A DNA stretch of 64,000 nucleotides from Paracoccus aminophilus JCM 7686 (GTDB lineage Bacteria > Pseudomonadota > Alphaproteobacteria > Rhodobacterales > Rhodobacteraceae): the NCBI RefSeq assembly GCF_000444995.1, contig NC_022041.1, positions 91,001 through 155,000 of the forward strand, in the 5' to 3' direction. Each line of letters begins with the position of its first letter. Positions within the stretch are counted from its first letter, which is position 1. Of the stretch, positions 16,284 through 25,095 are shown piece by piece. The notes beneath the pieces were generated by a model that searched no databases, had not been told where the DNA came from, and saw only the letters and a list, made by a program, of their open reading frames with translations. The translations under genes were made by a program, and so were the position numbers.

Positions 16284-17936
16284 TTGAATCCGACCATCGA
16301 GCTCGTGAATATCCTTGGCGCTGCGGCGCTTCTGCTCTGGGGGCTGGGGCAGATCAAGCTTGGCATTATGCGCGCCTTCGGGGCCTCGCTGCGGCAATGG
16401 ATCGCCAAGGGCACCAAGAACCGGGTTCTGGCGGCCTTCTGGGGCTTTATCGCGACGCTCGCGCTGCAATCGAGCACCGCCGTCGCGGTCATCACCGCCT
16501 CTTTCGCGGCGCGTGAGTTCATCTCGCTGGGGATGGCGCAGGCGGTGATGCTGGGGGCCAATCTTGGCACCTCGATCGTCGCGCTGGTGCTCTCGGCCGA
16601 TGTCAGCGCCTTTGGCAGCGTGCTGATCCTGATCGGCGTCGCCATGTCGATGTCGGCGACGGGGACGACCTCGAAAGGCGTGGCGCGGGCGATCCTCGGG
16701 CTGGGGCTGATGCTGCTGGCGCTGCGGCTGATGGATGAGGCGACCCTGCCTTTGCGCGATTCACCGCTGGTCGCGACCATTCTGAGCGCGCTTGGCAATG
16801 CGCCCTTGCTTGCGGTTCTGATGGCGGCAGGGCTTGCGGTGCTGGCCTCGTCGAGCCTTGCCGTCATCGTTTTGGCGATGGTTCTGGCGGGGGGCGGCAT
16901 CATTTCTCCGGCTATGGCGATCTATCTGGTCGCGGGCGCCAATCTGGGTGGCGCGATCCCGCCTTGGCTTGCCGTCGCGGGCGAGGGCGTCGAGGCGCGG
17001 CGTCTGACGCTGGCCAATCTGATCGTGCGCGGTATCGGTGCGCTGGTGGTCACGGTGCTGGCCGCGCCGATTGCCGACCTGCTGATCCGGCTGACCGGCG
17101 ATGCGCGCAGCCTGCCTGCAATCGCCCATATTGCCTTCAATATCGCGCTTTTGCTGATCTTCCTGCCACTGATCACGCCCATCGGCAAGCTGGTGGTGCG
17201 GATCCTGCCCGATCACCCCAGCGCGCAGGGCGAGCGGCCGTCCTATCTCGATGAAAGCCTGCTCGACACGCCAGAGCTCGCCTTGGCGGTGGCCAAGCGC
17301 GAGACGTTGCGGCTGGGCGATATCGTGGCCGAGATGCTCGATGATGCGATGAAGGCGGTGGCCGCGCCCGATGATAGCCTCGCGCCCCGCATCGCCACGC
17401 TGGAGCAGCAAGTCGACAAGCTGCATGAGGCGATCAAGCTTTATGTGGCGCGGATGACCCTGTCCGAGCTGGATCCGGCCGACAGCAAGCAGGCCAATGA
17501 GATCATTTCCTATGCGATCAACCTTGAGCAGGTCGGCGATATCATCAAATCCGGCCTGACCGAGCTTCTGGACAAGAAGGCGCGCAAACAGCTGAGCCTC
17601 TCGCCCGAGGGGCTGGCCGAGATCGACAGCTTCTTCCACCAGACCCGGGACAATCTGCGCATGGCGCAGGCGATCTTCCTGTCGCGCGATCTGACGCTGG
17701 CGCAAAAGCTGGTCGAGGCCAAGGTCAATGTCCGCCGCATCGAAGAGGCTTCGGCGGAAAAGCATCTCGACCGGGTGCGGCAAGGCCGGGTCGAGACGAT
17801 CGAGACCAGCTCGATCCATATGGATCTGCTGCGCGATCTCAAGCGCATCAACGCCCATGTCGCCTCGGTCGCCTATCCGATCCTCGAAGAAAAGGGGATG
17901 CTGCGCGAAAGTCGGGTGGTCGCGGCAAGCGGCTAG
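16284..17936 (+). CDS. Na/Pi cotransporter family protein (NptA/YjbB type) with PhoU-like domain
   Basis: A 550-residue inner-membrane transporter. Residues about 1-310 hold the two Na/Pi repeats with Gln-Ser-Ser motifs ('ALQSSTAVAV' near 55 and a degenerate second repeat, 'VLASSSLAVIV'), and about 345-545 form a helical cytoplasmic PhoU-like domain. The start is a TTG at 16284 with AGGT eight bases upstream; it gives the family's usual N-terminus at the first helix, and no ATG lies nearby upstream in frame. The Pho box in front supports phosphate or phosphonate-related transport, possibly export as for E. coli YjbB. Monocistronic as far as can be seen. Confidence 0.87.
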   Translation: MNPTIELVNILGAAALLLWGLGQIKLGIMRAFGASLRQWIAKGTKNRVLAAFWGFIATLALQSSTAVAVITASFAAREFISLGMAQAVMLGANLGTSIVALVLSADVSAFGSVLILIGVAMSMSATGTTSKGVARAILGLGLMLLALRLMDEATLPLRDSPLVATILSALGNAPLLAVLMAAGLAVLASSSLAVIVLAMVLAGGGIISPAMAIYLVAGANLGGAIPPWLAVAGEGVEARRLTLANLIVRGIGALVVTVLAAPIADLLIRLTGDARSLPAIAHIAFNIALLLIFLPLITPIGKLVVRILPDHPSAQGERPSYLDESLLDTPELALAVAKRETLRLGDIVAEMLDDAMKAVAAPDDSLAPRIATLEQQVDKLHEAIKLYVARMTLSELDPADSKQANEIISYAINLEQVGDIIKSGLTELLDKKARKQLSLSPEGLAEIDSFFHQTRDNLRMAQAIFLSRDLTLAQKLVEAKVNVRRIEEASAEKHLDRVRQGRVETIETSSIHMDLLRDLKRINAHVASVAYPILEEKGMLRESRVVAASG

Positions 17937-18058
17937 GGGCGAGCGGATCAGAAACCTGTCCTTTGTCAGTCTCTTGACAGCTGTGACCAGTTTCGCGCTT
18001 CATTCCTGAAGACAAGCGGCCGGATCAACCGGACGACCGAGGGAAGAAAGCTGATACC

Positions 18059-19696
18059 ATGACGTTTCCGATCATTGCTGACCTTGTGCTTCGCCATGGC
18101 AAGATCTGGCCGGGCTATGGCGCCCCCCTTGCCGAGGCGGTCGCGGTCAAGGGCAATCGCGTGCTGGCTCTGGGCCGCAGTGACGAGATCGCCGCGCTGA
18201 TCGGGCCCGAGACGCAGGTCGTCGATCTGGGCGGTCGCTTCGCCATGCCGGGGCTGAATGACGCGCATCTTCATTTGATCTCGACCGGGCTGTTGCGCGG
18301 GCAGGTTGATGCGACCGCTGATGCCGCGCCGACGCGGGCGGCACTGATCGCGGCCTTGCAGGCGCGGGCCGCGGATACGCCGAAAGGCGAATGGGTGCAG
18401 GCGCGCGGCTTTGACCAGACGCGCTATCCCGATGGGCTGATGCCGACGGCGCAGGAACTCGATGCGGCTTTGCCCGATCATCCGGTCTCGGTGACGCGGG
18501 CTTGCGGCCATATCACCGTCGCGAATTCGGCGGCGCTGGCCTTGGCCGGGATCACCTTCGAGACGCCCGACCCAGACGGCGGGCTGATCGGGCGGGCCGA
18601 GGGGCGGTTGACCGGGCTGCTCGCGGAGAACGCGCAAAACCTCGTCTATCACGTCCAGCCCACGCCCTCGCTGGAGGACATCATCGAGGCAATCGAGGCC
18701 GGGGGCCGCCATCTGATCGAATATGGCATCACCTCCTGCATGGATGCCGCGACCGGCCATATCGACGGCATGACCGAGATCCAAGCCTATCATCTCGCCG
18801 ACCGCGACGGCCGTCTGCCGGTGCGGGTCTGGGCGACGCTTCTGGGCGATCCCGGTTCGTCGATCGTCGAGCGTTGCCATGCCGTCGGGCTGGTCACCGG
18901 CGCGGGCAATGACATGTTCCGCATCGGCGGCGTGAAGATCTTCACCGATGGCTCGGCGGGCGGGCGCACGGCGTGGATGAGCCAGCCCTATCAGGGCGAG
19001 CCACAGAATTTCGGCGTGCGGATGCTGCCCGACGATCAGCTGTTCGAGCTGGTCGATCGCTATACCGGCATGGGCTATACGATGGTCTGCCACGGCATCG
19101 GCGACGCCGCGATTGACCAACTTGTGCGCGCTTATGAACGTGTGCGCGCCGCCAATCCCGATCACAGCCACCGCCACCGGATCGAGCATTGCGGCTATGT
19201 CGATGATGCAATGAACCAGCGCATGCTGGCCGCGGGCGTGCTGCCCGCGCCGCAGCAGGCGTTCATCTATGATTTCGGCGATGCCTATGTCGCGGTTTTG
19301 GGCGAGGAACGCGGCCTGCGCTCTTATCCGATCCGGACCTGGGACCAGCTTGGCATGAAGCCCTCGACCGGCAGCGACAGCCCGGTGTGCTCGCCCAATC
19401 CCTTCCCGGATCTTTACGCGATGATCACGCGCAAGACCCATAAGGGCACGGTGATGGATGCCTCGGAAATCCTGACGCCGGAAGAGGCTCTGCGCGCCTA
19501 TACCGAGCATGGTGCCTATTCGCAGGGCGCCGAAAAGGTGAAGGGGCGGCTCGAGCCCGGAATGCTGGCGGATATCGCGGTTTTCTCGAATGATCTGCTG
19601 ACGGCTTCGCCCGAGGCGATCCTGCGCGACACCCGCTGCGAGATGACCATTCTGGACGGGCGCATCGTCCATGACAGGATCGGTGCGCAGGCCTGA
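18059..19696 (+). CDS. Amidohydrolase family 3 protein (YtcJ-like)
   Basis: A 545-residue metal-dependent hydrolase of the Amidohydro_3 group, which cleaves N-acyl or cyclic amide bonds. Metal-binding residues are visible: His70 and His72 in NDAHLHL, the 'CHGIGDAAID' and 'HRHRIEHCG' histidines, and the late Asp in 'TGSDSPVCS'. No signal peptide, so cytoplasmic. It precedes the peptide-type ABC transporter by about 80 bases on the same strand, and an M81 peptidase closes the run, so the substrate is probably imported by that system. Substrate unknown; N-acyl amino acids, N-formyl compounds or hydantoin-like rings would suit the family. Confidence 0.85.
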   Translation: MTFPIIADLVLRHGKIWPGYGAPLAEAVAVKGNRVLALGRSDEIAALIGPETQVVDLGGRFAMPGLNDAHLHLISTGLLRGQVDATADAAPTRAALIAALQARAADTPKGEWVQARGFDQTRYPDGLMPTAQELDAALPDHPVSVTRACGHITVANSAALALAGITFETPDPDGGLIGRAEGRLTGLLAENAQNLVYHVQPTPSLEDIIEAIEAGGRHLIEYGITSCMDAATGHIDGMTEIQAYHLADRDGRLPVRVWATLLGDPGSSIVERCHAVGLVTGAGNDMFRIGGVKIFTDGSAGGRTAWMSQPYQGEPQNFGVRMLPDDQLFELVDRYTGMGYTMVCHGIGDAAIDQLVRAYERVRAANPDHSHRHRIEHCGYVDDAMNQRMLAAGVLPAPQQAFIYDFGDAYVAVLGEERGLRSYPIRTWDQLGMKPSTGSDSPVCSPNPFPDLYAMITRKTHKGTVMDASEILTPEEALRAYTEHGAYSQGAEKVKGRLEPGMLADIAVFSNDLLTASPEAILRDTRCEMTILDGRIVHDRIGAQA

Positions 19697-19740
19697 GGAG
19701 AGCTGCGCGCCGGGAAGACGGACGGCAACAAGATCAACAA

Positions 19741-19759
19741 TGGGGGCAAAATGCCCCCA
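19741..19759 (+). other. Short perfect hairpin before the binding-protein gene
   Basis: TGGGGGCA (19741-19748) / TGCCCCCA (19752-19759), eight base pairs with an AAA loop, sixteen bases before ATG 19775 and directly before its Shine-Dalgarno. No T run; may mark a processed 5' end or attenuate read-through from the amidohydrolase. Confidence 0.55.
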
Positions 19760-19774
19760 ACAGGGAGAGAGAAC

Positions 19775-21367
19775 ATGCTGACCCGACTTGGCCTGATGGC
19801 CGCGCTGACGCTGGGAACCGCAAGCCTCGCGCTTGCGCAAGACGCCACCCCGCGCGACGGCGGGACCTTTGTCTTTACCGCGCCCTATGGCTCGTCCATT
19901 GGCTCGCTCGACATCACCGCGACGCCGCATACGCAGGACGAAATCGTCGCCAAGGCGATGAACCGTTCGCTCTACAAATGGAACCCGGAAAGCGGCAAGC
20001 CCGAGCTCGATCTGGCGGAATCGGTCGAGAAATCGGCGGATGGCAAGACCTATACCTACAAGCTGCGCGAGGCGACCTTCCACAACGGCGATAAGCTGGA
20101 TGCCGATGACGTGGTCTGGAGCTACAACCGCATTGCCGATCCGAAAAAGGCCCTGACCGGCGCCGAGCAGATGCTGCAAATCGCCGGCGTCGAAGAGTTT
20201 CAGGCGGGCAAGGCCGATCACATTTCGGGCGTGAAAAAGATCGACGACCGCACCGTCGAGATCACCGTGACCAACCTCTCCGATCCGGGTTGGAACCTGA
20301 TGTCGAACTATGCGCCGATCTATTCCAAGGATTACCCCGAGGATCAGCTCGCCTCGAAACCGAACGGCCTTGGCCCGTTCAAACTGGCGAATTATGTGCC
20401 GGGCTCGAAGGTCGAGCTGGTCAAGTTCGACGATTACTTCGAGAAGGGCAAACCCCATCTCGCGAAGCTCGACATCATGCTGATGGGCGAGGCTGCGGCC
20501 CGCGACGTGGCTTTCCGCAATGGCGAGATCGACGCCAACGTTTTGGGCCCGGTGCAATATGAAGCCTACGGTCAGGATGCGGCGCTGAAGGACCATATCC
20601 TCGAGGTCGCCGAGGTCTATACCCGCAACATCGGCTTCAACCCCAAGGTCGAGGCCTTCAAGGACAAGCGCGTCCGCCAAGCGATCAACCATGCCATCAA
20701 CAGCGAGGTGATCGTCAAGAAACTGCTCAAGGACAAGGCCTATCAGGCGACCTCGTGGCTGCCGATTTCCTCGCCCGCCTTTGACCACGATGCCAAGCCC
20801 TATTCCTATGATCCCGAGAAGGCCAAAGAGCTGCTGAAGGAAGCGGGCTATGAAAAGGGCCTGAAATTCTCGGTCACCGCGACGCCCAACGAAAGCTGGG
20901 GCGTGCCGATCGTCGAGGCGATCATTCCGATGCTCGCCAAAGTCGGCGTCGAGGTCACGACCGATCCGGTCGAGGGCCCGGTCCTGTCCGACAAGATCGT
21001 CTCGGACAATTTCGAAAGCTTCATCTGGTCGAACTCCTCGGGGCCGGATGCGCTGAAATATCTGACCTGCTTCCATTCGAAGACCTCGCAGGCCGCGTGT
21101 AACTACGTGAAATTTGCCAATGCCGATTTCGACAAGCTGATCGATCAGGCGGGCGAGGAAACCGATCCCGCCAAGCAAAACGAGCTGCTGAAACAGGCCA
21201 ACAACCTCTTGCAAGAAGAAGCGCCGGTCTGGTTCTTCAACTATAACAAGGCGGTTATGGCCTATCAGCCTTGGGTCCACGGGCTGAAGGCCAATGCGAT
21301 GGAGCTCGCGGTTCAGGATTACGAGGATATCTGGATCGACGACACCGCGCCCGCCTCGCGCAAGTGA
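19775..21367 (+). CDS. Oligopeptide-type ABC transporter substrate-binding protein (SBP family 5)
   Basis: A 530-residue periplasmic binding protein of the DppA/OppA family. Signal peptide about 1-22 ending Leu-Ala-Leu-Ala. Family text includes 'FHNGDKLDADDVVWSYNRI' around 115 and the C-terminal 'ANNLLQEEAPVWFFNY'. ATG 19775 is used because GGGAG lies eight bases before it; the frame opens slightly earlier at 19751, inside the hairpin. First of five transport genes; ligand likely the substrate of the flanking amidohydrolase and M81 enzymes. Peptides, acylated amino acids or other amides are all compatible. Confidence 0.9.
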   Translation: MLTRLGLMAALTLGTASLALAQDATPRDGGTFVFTAPYGSSIGSLDITATPHTQDEIVAKAMNRSLYKWNPESGKPELDLAESVEKSADGKTYTYKLREATFHNGDKLDADDVVWSYNRIADPKKALTGAEQMLQIAGVEEFQAGKADHISGVKKIDDRTVEITVTNLSDPGWNLMSNYAPIYSKDYPEDQLASKPNGLGPFKLANYVPGSKVELVKFDDYFEKGKPHLAKLDIMLMGEAAARDVAFRNGEIDANVLGPVQYEAYGQDAALKDHILEVAEVYTRNIGFNPKVEAFKDKRVRQAINHAINSEVIVKKLLKDKAYQATSWLPISSPAFDHDAKPYSYDPEKAKELLKEAGYEKGLKFSVTATPNESWGVPIVEAIIPMLAKVGVEVTTDPVEGPVLSDKIVSDNFESFIWSNSSGPDALKYLTCFHSKTSQAACNYVKFANADFDKLIDQAGEETDPAKQNELLKQANNLLQEEAPVWFFNYNKAVMAYQPWVHGLKANAMELAVQDYEDIWIDDTAPASRK

Positions 21368-21382
21368 TCGGCTGACGCATCG

Positions 21383-21408
21383 GGAATGGCCCGCAACCGG
21401 GCCGTTCC
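21383..21408 (+). other. Intercistronic hairpin between binding protein and permease
   Basis: GGAATGGCCCG (21383-21393) pairs with CGGGCCGTTCC (21398-21408) with one T-G wobble and a CAAC loop. It is 15 bases after the binding-protein stop and followed by TTCCTC rather than a T run. The position is typical of elements that give excess binding-protein mRNA over permease mRNA. Confidence 0.65.
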
Positions 21409-21467
21409 TTCCTCGCGCGCCTCGCCGCGCGCCCCAGACCAAGACCAACGAAAGGCAGAACCCAAAG

Positions 21468-22403
21468 ATGATGGGCTTCATCCTTCGCCGGACATTGCAG
21501 ATGATCCCAACGATCCTTGCGGTCGTGCTGATCATCTTCGTGATCTTCAGCGTCATCCCCGGCAGCTTCATCTCGAGCCTGATGGCCGAGGGTCGCAATG
21601 CCACAAATGCCGATACGCTGGCGCATCTGAACGAGCAATTGGGGCTGGATCAGCCCTTGCTGGTGCGGTTGGGCAATTACCTCTGGGGGCTTTTGCATTT
21701 CGATCTCGGGATCTCTTATCGCACCCGAGAGCCGGTCTGGAACGTGATCGAGCCGCGACTGTGGCCCTCGGTGAAGCTTGCGCTTTTCGCGATGGGCTTT
21801 GCGGCGGTGGTGGGGATTCCTCTGGGCTTCATGGCGGCGCTGCGGCCTGGCAGTCTGTTCGACACCGGGACGATGATGGTCGCGGTCTCGGGCCTGTCGG
21901 TTCCCGAGTTCTGGCTGGGTCTGCTGCTGATGTATGTCTTCGCGCTGCATCTGGGCTGGCTGCCGAGCTTTGGGTATCAGCCGGGCAGTCTCAAACACAT
22001 CATCCTGCCCGCGCTGGCCTTGGGGGTTTCGCCGATGGCTTTGCTCGCGCGGACGACGCGGGCCGGGGTGCTCGATGTGATGAACGCCGATTTCGTGCGC
22101 ACGGCGCGCGCCAAGGGCCTATCCGAGCCGCGTCTGGTCAAAAGCCATGTCGCGCGCAATGTGCTGGTGCTGATCCTGACGACGATGGGGCTGCAAATCG
22201 GCGCGCTGATGGGGCAGGCGATCGTCATCGAGAAGCTGTTCTCTTGGCCCGGCATCGGCTCGCTGCTGGTCGATAGCGTGGCCGCGCGCGACATTCCGGT
22301 GGTGCAGGGCGCGGTTCTGGTGATCGTGCTGTGGTTTCTGGTCATCAACATGCTGGTCGACATTGCCTATGCGGTGATCGATCCGCGCATCAAGGTGAGC
22401 TGA
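21468..22403 (+). CDS. Peptide-type ABC transporter permease (DppB-like)
   Basis: A 311-residue inner-membrane permease with six predicted helices and the family C-terminal EAA-type loop ('ARTTRAGVLDVMNADFVRTARAKGL' region near 205-230). The N-terminus 'FILRRTLQMIPTILAV' is typical of DppB. Two ATG codons are adjacent (21468 and 21471); AAAGG lies upstream at long spacing, so the exact start is uncertain by one codon. Pairs with the permease that starts three bases after its stop. Confidence 0.9.
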   Translation: MMGFILRRTLQMIPTILAVVLIIFVIFSVIPGSFISSLMAEGRNATNADTLAHLNEQLGLDQPLLVRLGNYLWGLLHFDLGISYRTREPVWNVIEPRLWPSVKLALFAMGFAAVVGIPLGFMAALRPGSLFDTGTMMVAVSGLSVPEFWLGLLLMYVFALHLGWLPSFGYQPGSLKHIILPALALGVSPMALLARTTRAGVLDVMNADFVRTARAKGLSEPRLVKSHVARNVLVLILTTMGLQIGALMGQAIVIEKLFSWPGIGSLLVDSVAARDIPVVQGAVLVIVLWFLVINMLVDIAYAVIDPRIKVS

Positions 22404-22406
22404 ACC

Positions 22407-23228
22407 ATGCGCCTTCGTTTCAATTTCACCCTTGGCCTCGTGCTGGTCACTCTGGTCATTCTGGGCGCGGTCTTTGCCCGTTTTCTCGCGCCCTTCGATC
22501 CGATCATGGATGCCGATCTGATGAATTCGGAAATGCCGCCAAGCTGGGAGCATTGGATGGGCACCGACGGGCAGGGCCGCGATGTCTTCTCGCGCGTGCT
22601 TTACGGCGCGCAGGTCTCGCTGACCGTCGGGCTGATCTCGCAGCTCATCAACTCGGTGATCGGCACGGCGCTTGGCGTCTCGGCGGGCTATTTCGGCGGC
22701 TGGTGGGATGATCTCGTCAACGGGCTGACCAATGTCATGCTGGCGATCCCCTCGCTGGTCTTTGCGCTGGCGATTATGGCGGTGCTGGGGCCGGGGCTCC
22801 CGAGCCTTCTGATCGCGCTTGGCGTGACCAACTGGTCCTGGACCTGCCGGATCGCGCGCTCCTCGACGCTTTCGCTGAAAAATCAGGGCTTTGTGCAGGC
22901 GGCCAAGACCGCGGGCTTTGGCGATGCCAACATCATGCGCACCCAGATTCTGCCGAATATCCTTGGCCCGGTGTTGGTTATCGCGACCCTTGGCATCGGC
23001 GGCGCGGTTCTGGCCGAGGCGGCGCTGTCGTTTCTGGGCGTCGGCATCCGCCCGCCGCAGCCAAGCTGGGGCAATATGCTGACCGATGCGCGCGAGCTGA
23101 TCCGCGTCGCCCCTTGGGCCGCGATCTTCCCGGGCCTCGCGATCTTCGTCACCGTGCTCGGCTTCAACCTGCTGGGTGACGGGCTGCGCGACATGCTGGA
23201 CCCCCATATGAGGACGCGGAAAGCATGA
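22407..23228 (+). CDS. Peptide-type ABC transporter permease (DppC-like)
   Basis: A 273-residue permease with an N-terminal OppC-like helix (residues 8-30) and five further helices. The segment 'HWMGTDGQGRDVFSRVLYG' near 55 is the DppC signature, and the cytoplasmic loop near 165 contacts the ATPases. Its stop overlaps the next ATG by four bases (ATGA). Confidence 0.9.
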   Translation: MRLRFNFTLGLVLVTLVILGAVFARFLAPFDPIMDADLMNSEMPPSWEHWMGTDGQGRDVFSRVLYGAQVSLTVGLISQLINSVIGTALGVSAGYFGGWWDDLVNGLTNVMLAIPSLVFALAIMAVLGPGLPSLLIALGVTNWSWTCRIARSSTLSLKNQGFVQAAKTAGFGDANIMRTQILPNILGPVLVIATLGIGGAVLAEAALSFLGVGIRPPQPSWGNMLTDARELIRVAPWAAIFPGLAIFVTVLGFNLLGDGLRDMLDPHMRTRKA

Positions 23229-24142
23229 GCGATTTTCTTCCCGATCCGATCCTTTCGGTGCGCAATCTGCGCCTTGGCGTCGGCAAGCGGTTTCCGATCC
23301 TGCATGGCGTTTCCTTCGACATCCTGCCCGGCGAAACCTATGGGCTGGTGGGCGAATCCGGTTCCGGCAAAAGCGTCACCGGGCTGGCGGTCATGGGGCT
23401 GTTGAAATCCCCGTTGACCGTGACCGGTGGCACGATCCATTTCGAGGGCCGCGACGTGTTGGGAATGCGCCCGCGCGAGCGGCGCAAGCTGCGCGGCGAC
23501 CGCATCGCGATGGTGTTTCAGGAACCGATGACCGCGCTGAACCCCTTGGTCACCATCGGTCGCCAGATTGCCGAGATGTATGTGATCCATCGCGGGATGG
23601 GCTGGCCCGAGGCGCGCGCGAAAGCCGTCGAGGCCTTGGAAAGCGTCCGCGTCCCCGCGCCCGAGGAACGCGCTCGCGCCTATCCCCACCAGCTCTCCGG
23701 GGGGATGCGTCAGCGCGTGATGATCGCGATTGCGCTCGCCTGCCGCCCGGCGCTTCTGATCGCCGATGAGCCGACGACCGCGCTGGATGTGACGGTGCAG
23801 GCGGGCGTCTTGGAACTGATGGCGGACCTCTGCCGGGCCGAGGGAACCGCTGTGCTGCTGGTCAGCCATGACCTCGGCGTCATCGCCAATATGTGCCAGC
23901 GCGTCGGCGTCATGGACCGCGGCCGGCTGGTCGAGGAGCAAGACACCCGCAATATCTTCACCAATCCCCTGCACCCCTATACGCGCGGCCTGTTGGCGGC
24001 GCGCCCGCGTCTGGGCTTGCGTCAGCCGGGCGAAAGGGGGCGGCTGACCGAGCTTGACGAGGTCGTTGCGGACAAGGATCGCGGGCGCGAGGCACCGACG
24101 CTGATCACCCCGCGCGGGCCGCGAACGGGGGTGATGGCATGA
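23225..24142 (+). CDS. Peptide-type ABC transporter ATPase (DppD-like)
   Basis: A 305-residue nucleotide-binding subunit. Walker A GESGSGKS (43-50), ABC signature LSGGMRQ (157-163), Walker B LLIADEP (177-183) and the switch histidine in 'LLVSHDLG' are intact. The C-terminal oligopeptide/dipeptide domain is short and lacks the usual CxxR-x-C iron-sulphur-like cysteine cluster, which may simply be subfamily variation. Overlaps genes on both sides by four bases. Confidence 0.9.
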   Translation: MSDFLPDPILSVRNLRLGVGKRFPILHGVSFDILPGETYGLVGESGSGKSVTGLAVMGLLKSPLTVTGGTIHFEGRDVLGMRPRERRKLRGDRIAMVFQEPMTALNPLVTIGRQIAEMYVIHRGMGWPEARAKAVEALESVRVPAPEERARAYPHQLSGGMRQRVMIAIALACRPALLIADEPTTALDVTVQAGVLELMADLCRAEGTAVLLVSHDLGVIANMCQRVGVMDRGRLVEEQDTRNIFTNPLHPYTRGLLAARPRLGLRQPGERGRLTELDEVVADKDRGREAPTLITPRGPRTGVMA

Positions 24143-25089
24143 GCGCGCCGCTTCTCGAAATCCGCGATCTCAGCGTGCATTTCTCGTTGCCGCGCCAGAC
24201 GCCCTTTGGCCCGCGCCGCATCCTGCGCGCGGTCGAGGGCGTGAATCTGGTGCTGAACGAAGGCGAATGTCTGTCCATCGTCGGCGAATCCGGTTGCGGC
24301 AAATCGACGACCGCGCTGACCGTCATGGGCCTGCAAGAACCGACCTCGGGGCAGGTGCTTTACCAAGGCAAGCCGCTGAACGGCCCCGGCGCGCCGGGCC
24401 GCAAAGAGCGCGCGCGGATCGCGCAGATGGTCTTTCAGGACCCCTATGCCTCGCTCAATCCGCGCCAGACCATCGGCTCGACTTTGGCGGCGCAGTTGAA
24501 GCTGCACGGGCTGGCCTCGGGGACGGAGGTTGGCGAACGGGTCGCTGCGATGCTGACCCGCGTCGGTCTGCAAGCCGATCACGCGAAACGCTTTCCGCAT
24601 GAGTTTTCGGGCGGGCAGCGCCAAAGGATCGGGATCGCCCGCGCGCTGATGCTTGATCCGAAAATCCTTGTGCTGGACGAGCCGGTTTCGGCGCTTGATG
24701 TCTCGATTCAGGCGCAGATCATCAACCTGCTGATGGAGCTGCAAGAGACGTTGAAGCTCAGCTACATCATGATTTCGCACGATCTTTCGGTGGTCGAACA
24801 TGTCAGCGACCGCGTTGCGGTGATGTATTTCGGCCGTGTCGTTGAAGAGGGCGGCTGGCAGTCGGTCTTTCACCGCCCGACCCATCCCTATACGCGCCGT
24901 CTGATCGGTTCGGTCCCCGATGCCGAGGCGATCCTGACCGGCGCGTGCGCTATTCCCGACGCCGCTCCGATCCCGCCGGGCCGCCGTTTCTCGCCCGATG
25001 TCGCGACCCGTCCCGACCCAAGCCTTCCCCCCGAACCCAGCGCGCTGGCCGAGATCGGCCCCGATCACCGCGTGCGCCTTGCCGATTGA
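24139..25089 (+). CDS. Peptide-type ABC transporter ATPase (DppF-like)
   Basis: A 316-residue nucleotide-binding subunit with Walker A GESGCGKS (49-56), signature FSGGQRQ (156-162), Walker B ILVLDEP (176-182) and 'ISHDLSVVEHVSD'. It forms the heterodimeric ATPase with the preceding gene. The M81 peptidase begins six bases after its stop, which argues for one operon from transport to hydrolysis. Confidence 0.9.
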   Translation: MSAPLLEIRDLSVHFSLPRQTPFGPRRILRAVEGVNLVLNEGECLSIVGESGCGKSTTALTVMGLQEPTSGQVLYQGKPLNGPGAPGRKERARIAQMVFQDPYASLNPRQTIGSTLAAQLKLHGLASGTEVGERVAAMLTRVGLQADHAKRFPHEFSGGQRQRIGIARALMLDPKILVLDEPVSALDVSIQAQIINLLMELQETLKLSYIMISHDLSVVEHVSDRVAVMYFGRVVEEGGWQSVFHRPTHPYTRRLIGSVPDAEAILTGACAIPDAAPIPPGRRFSPDVATRPDPSLPPEPSALAEIGPDHRVRLAD

Positions 25090-25095
25090 GCCCCG

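Noticed and set aside
17955..17985. Second Pho-box-like sequence before the amidohydrolase
   Set aside because: Repeats TTGTCAG and TTGACAG are present, but no pair matches the consensus well and the product has no phosphate link.
17966..21604. Open frame of about 1200 codons on the minus strand
   Set aside because: It mirrors the amidohydrolase and binding-protein genes in high-GC DNA; its product has no domain and its composition is that of an antisense shadow.
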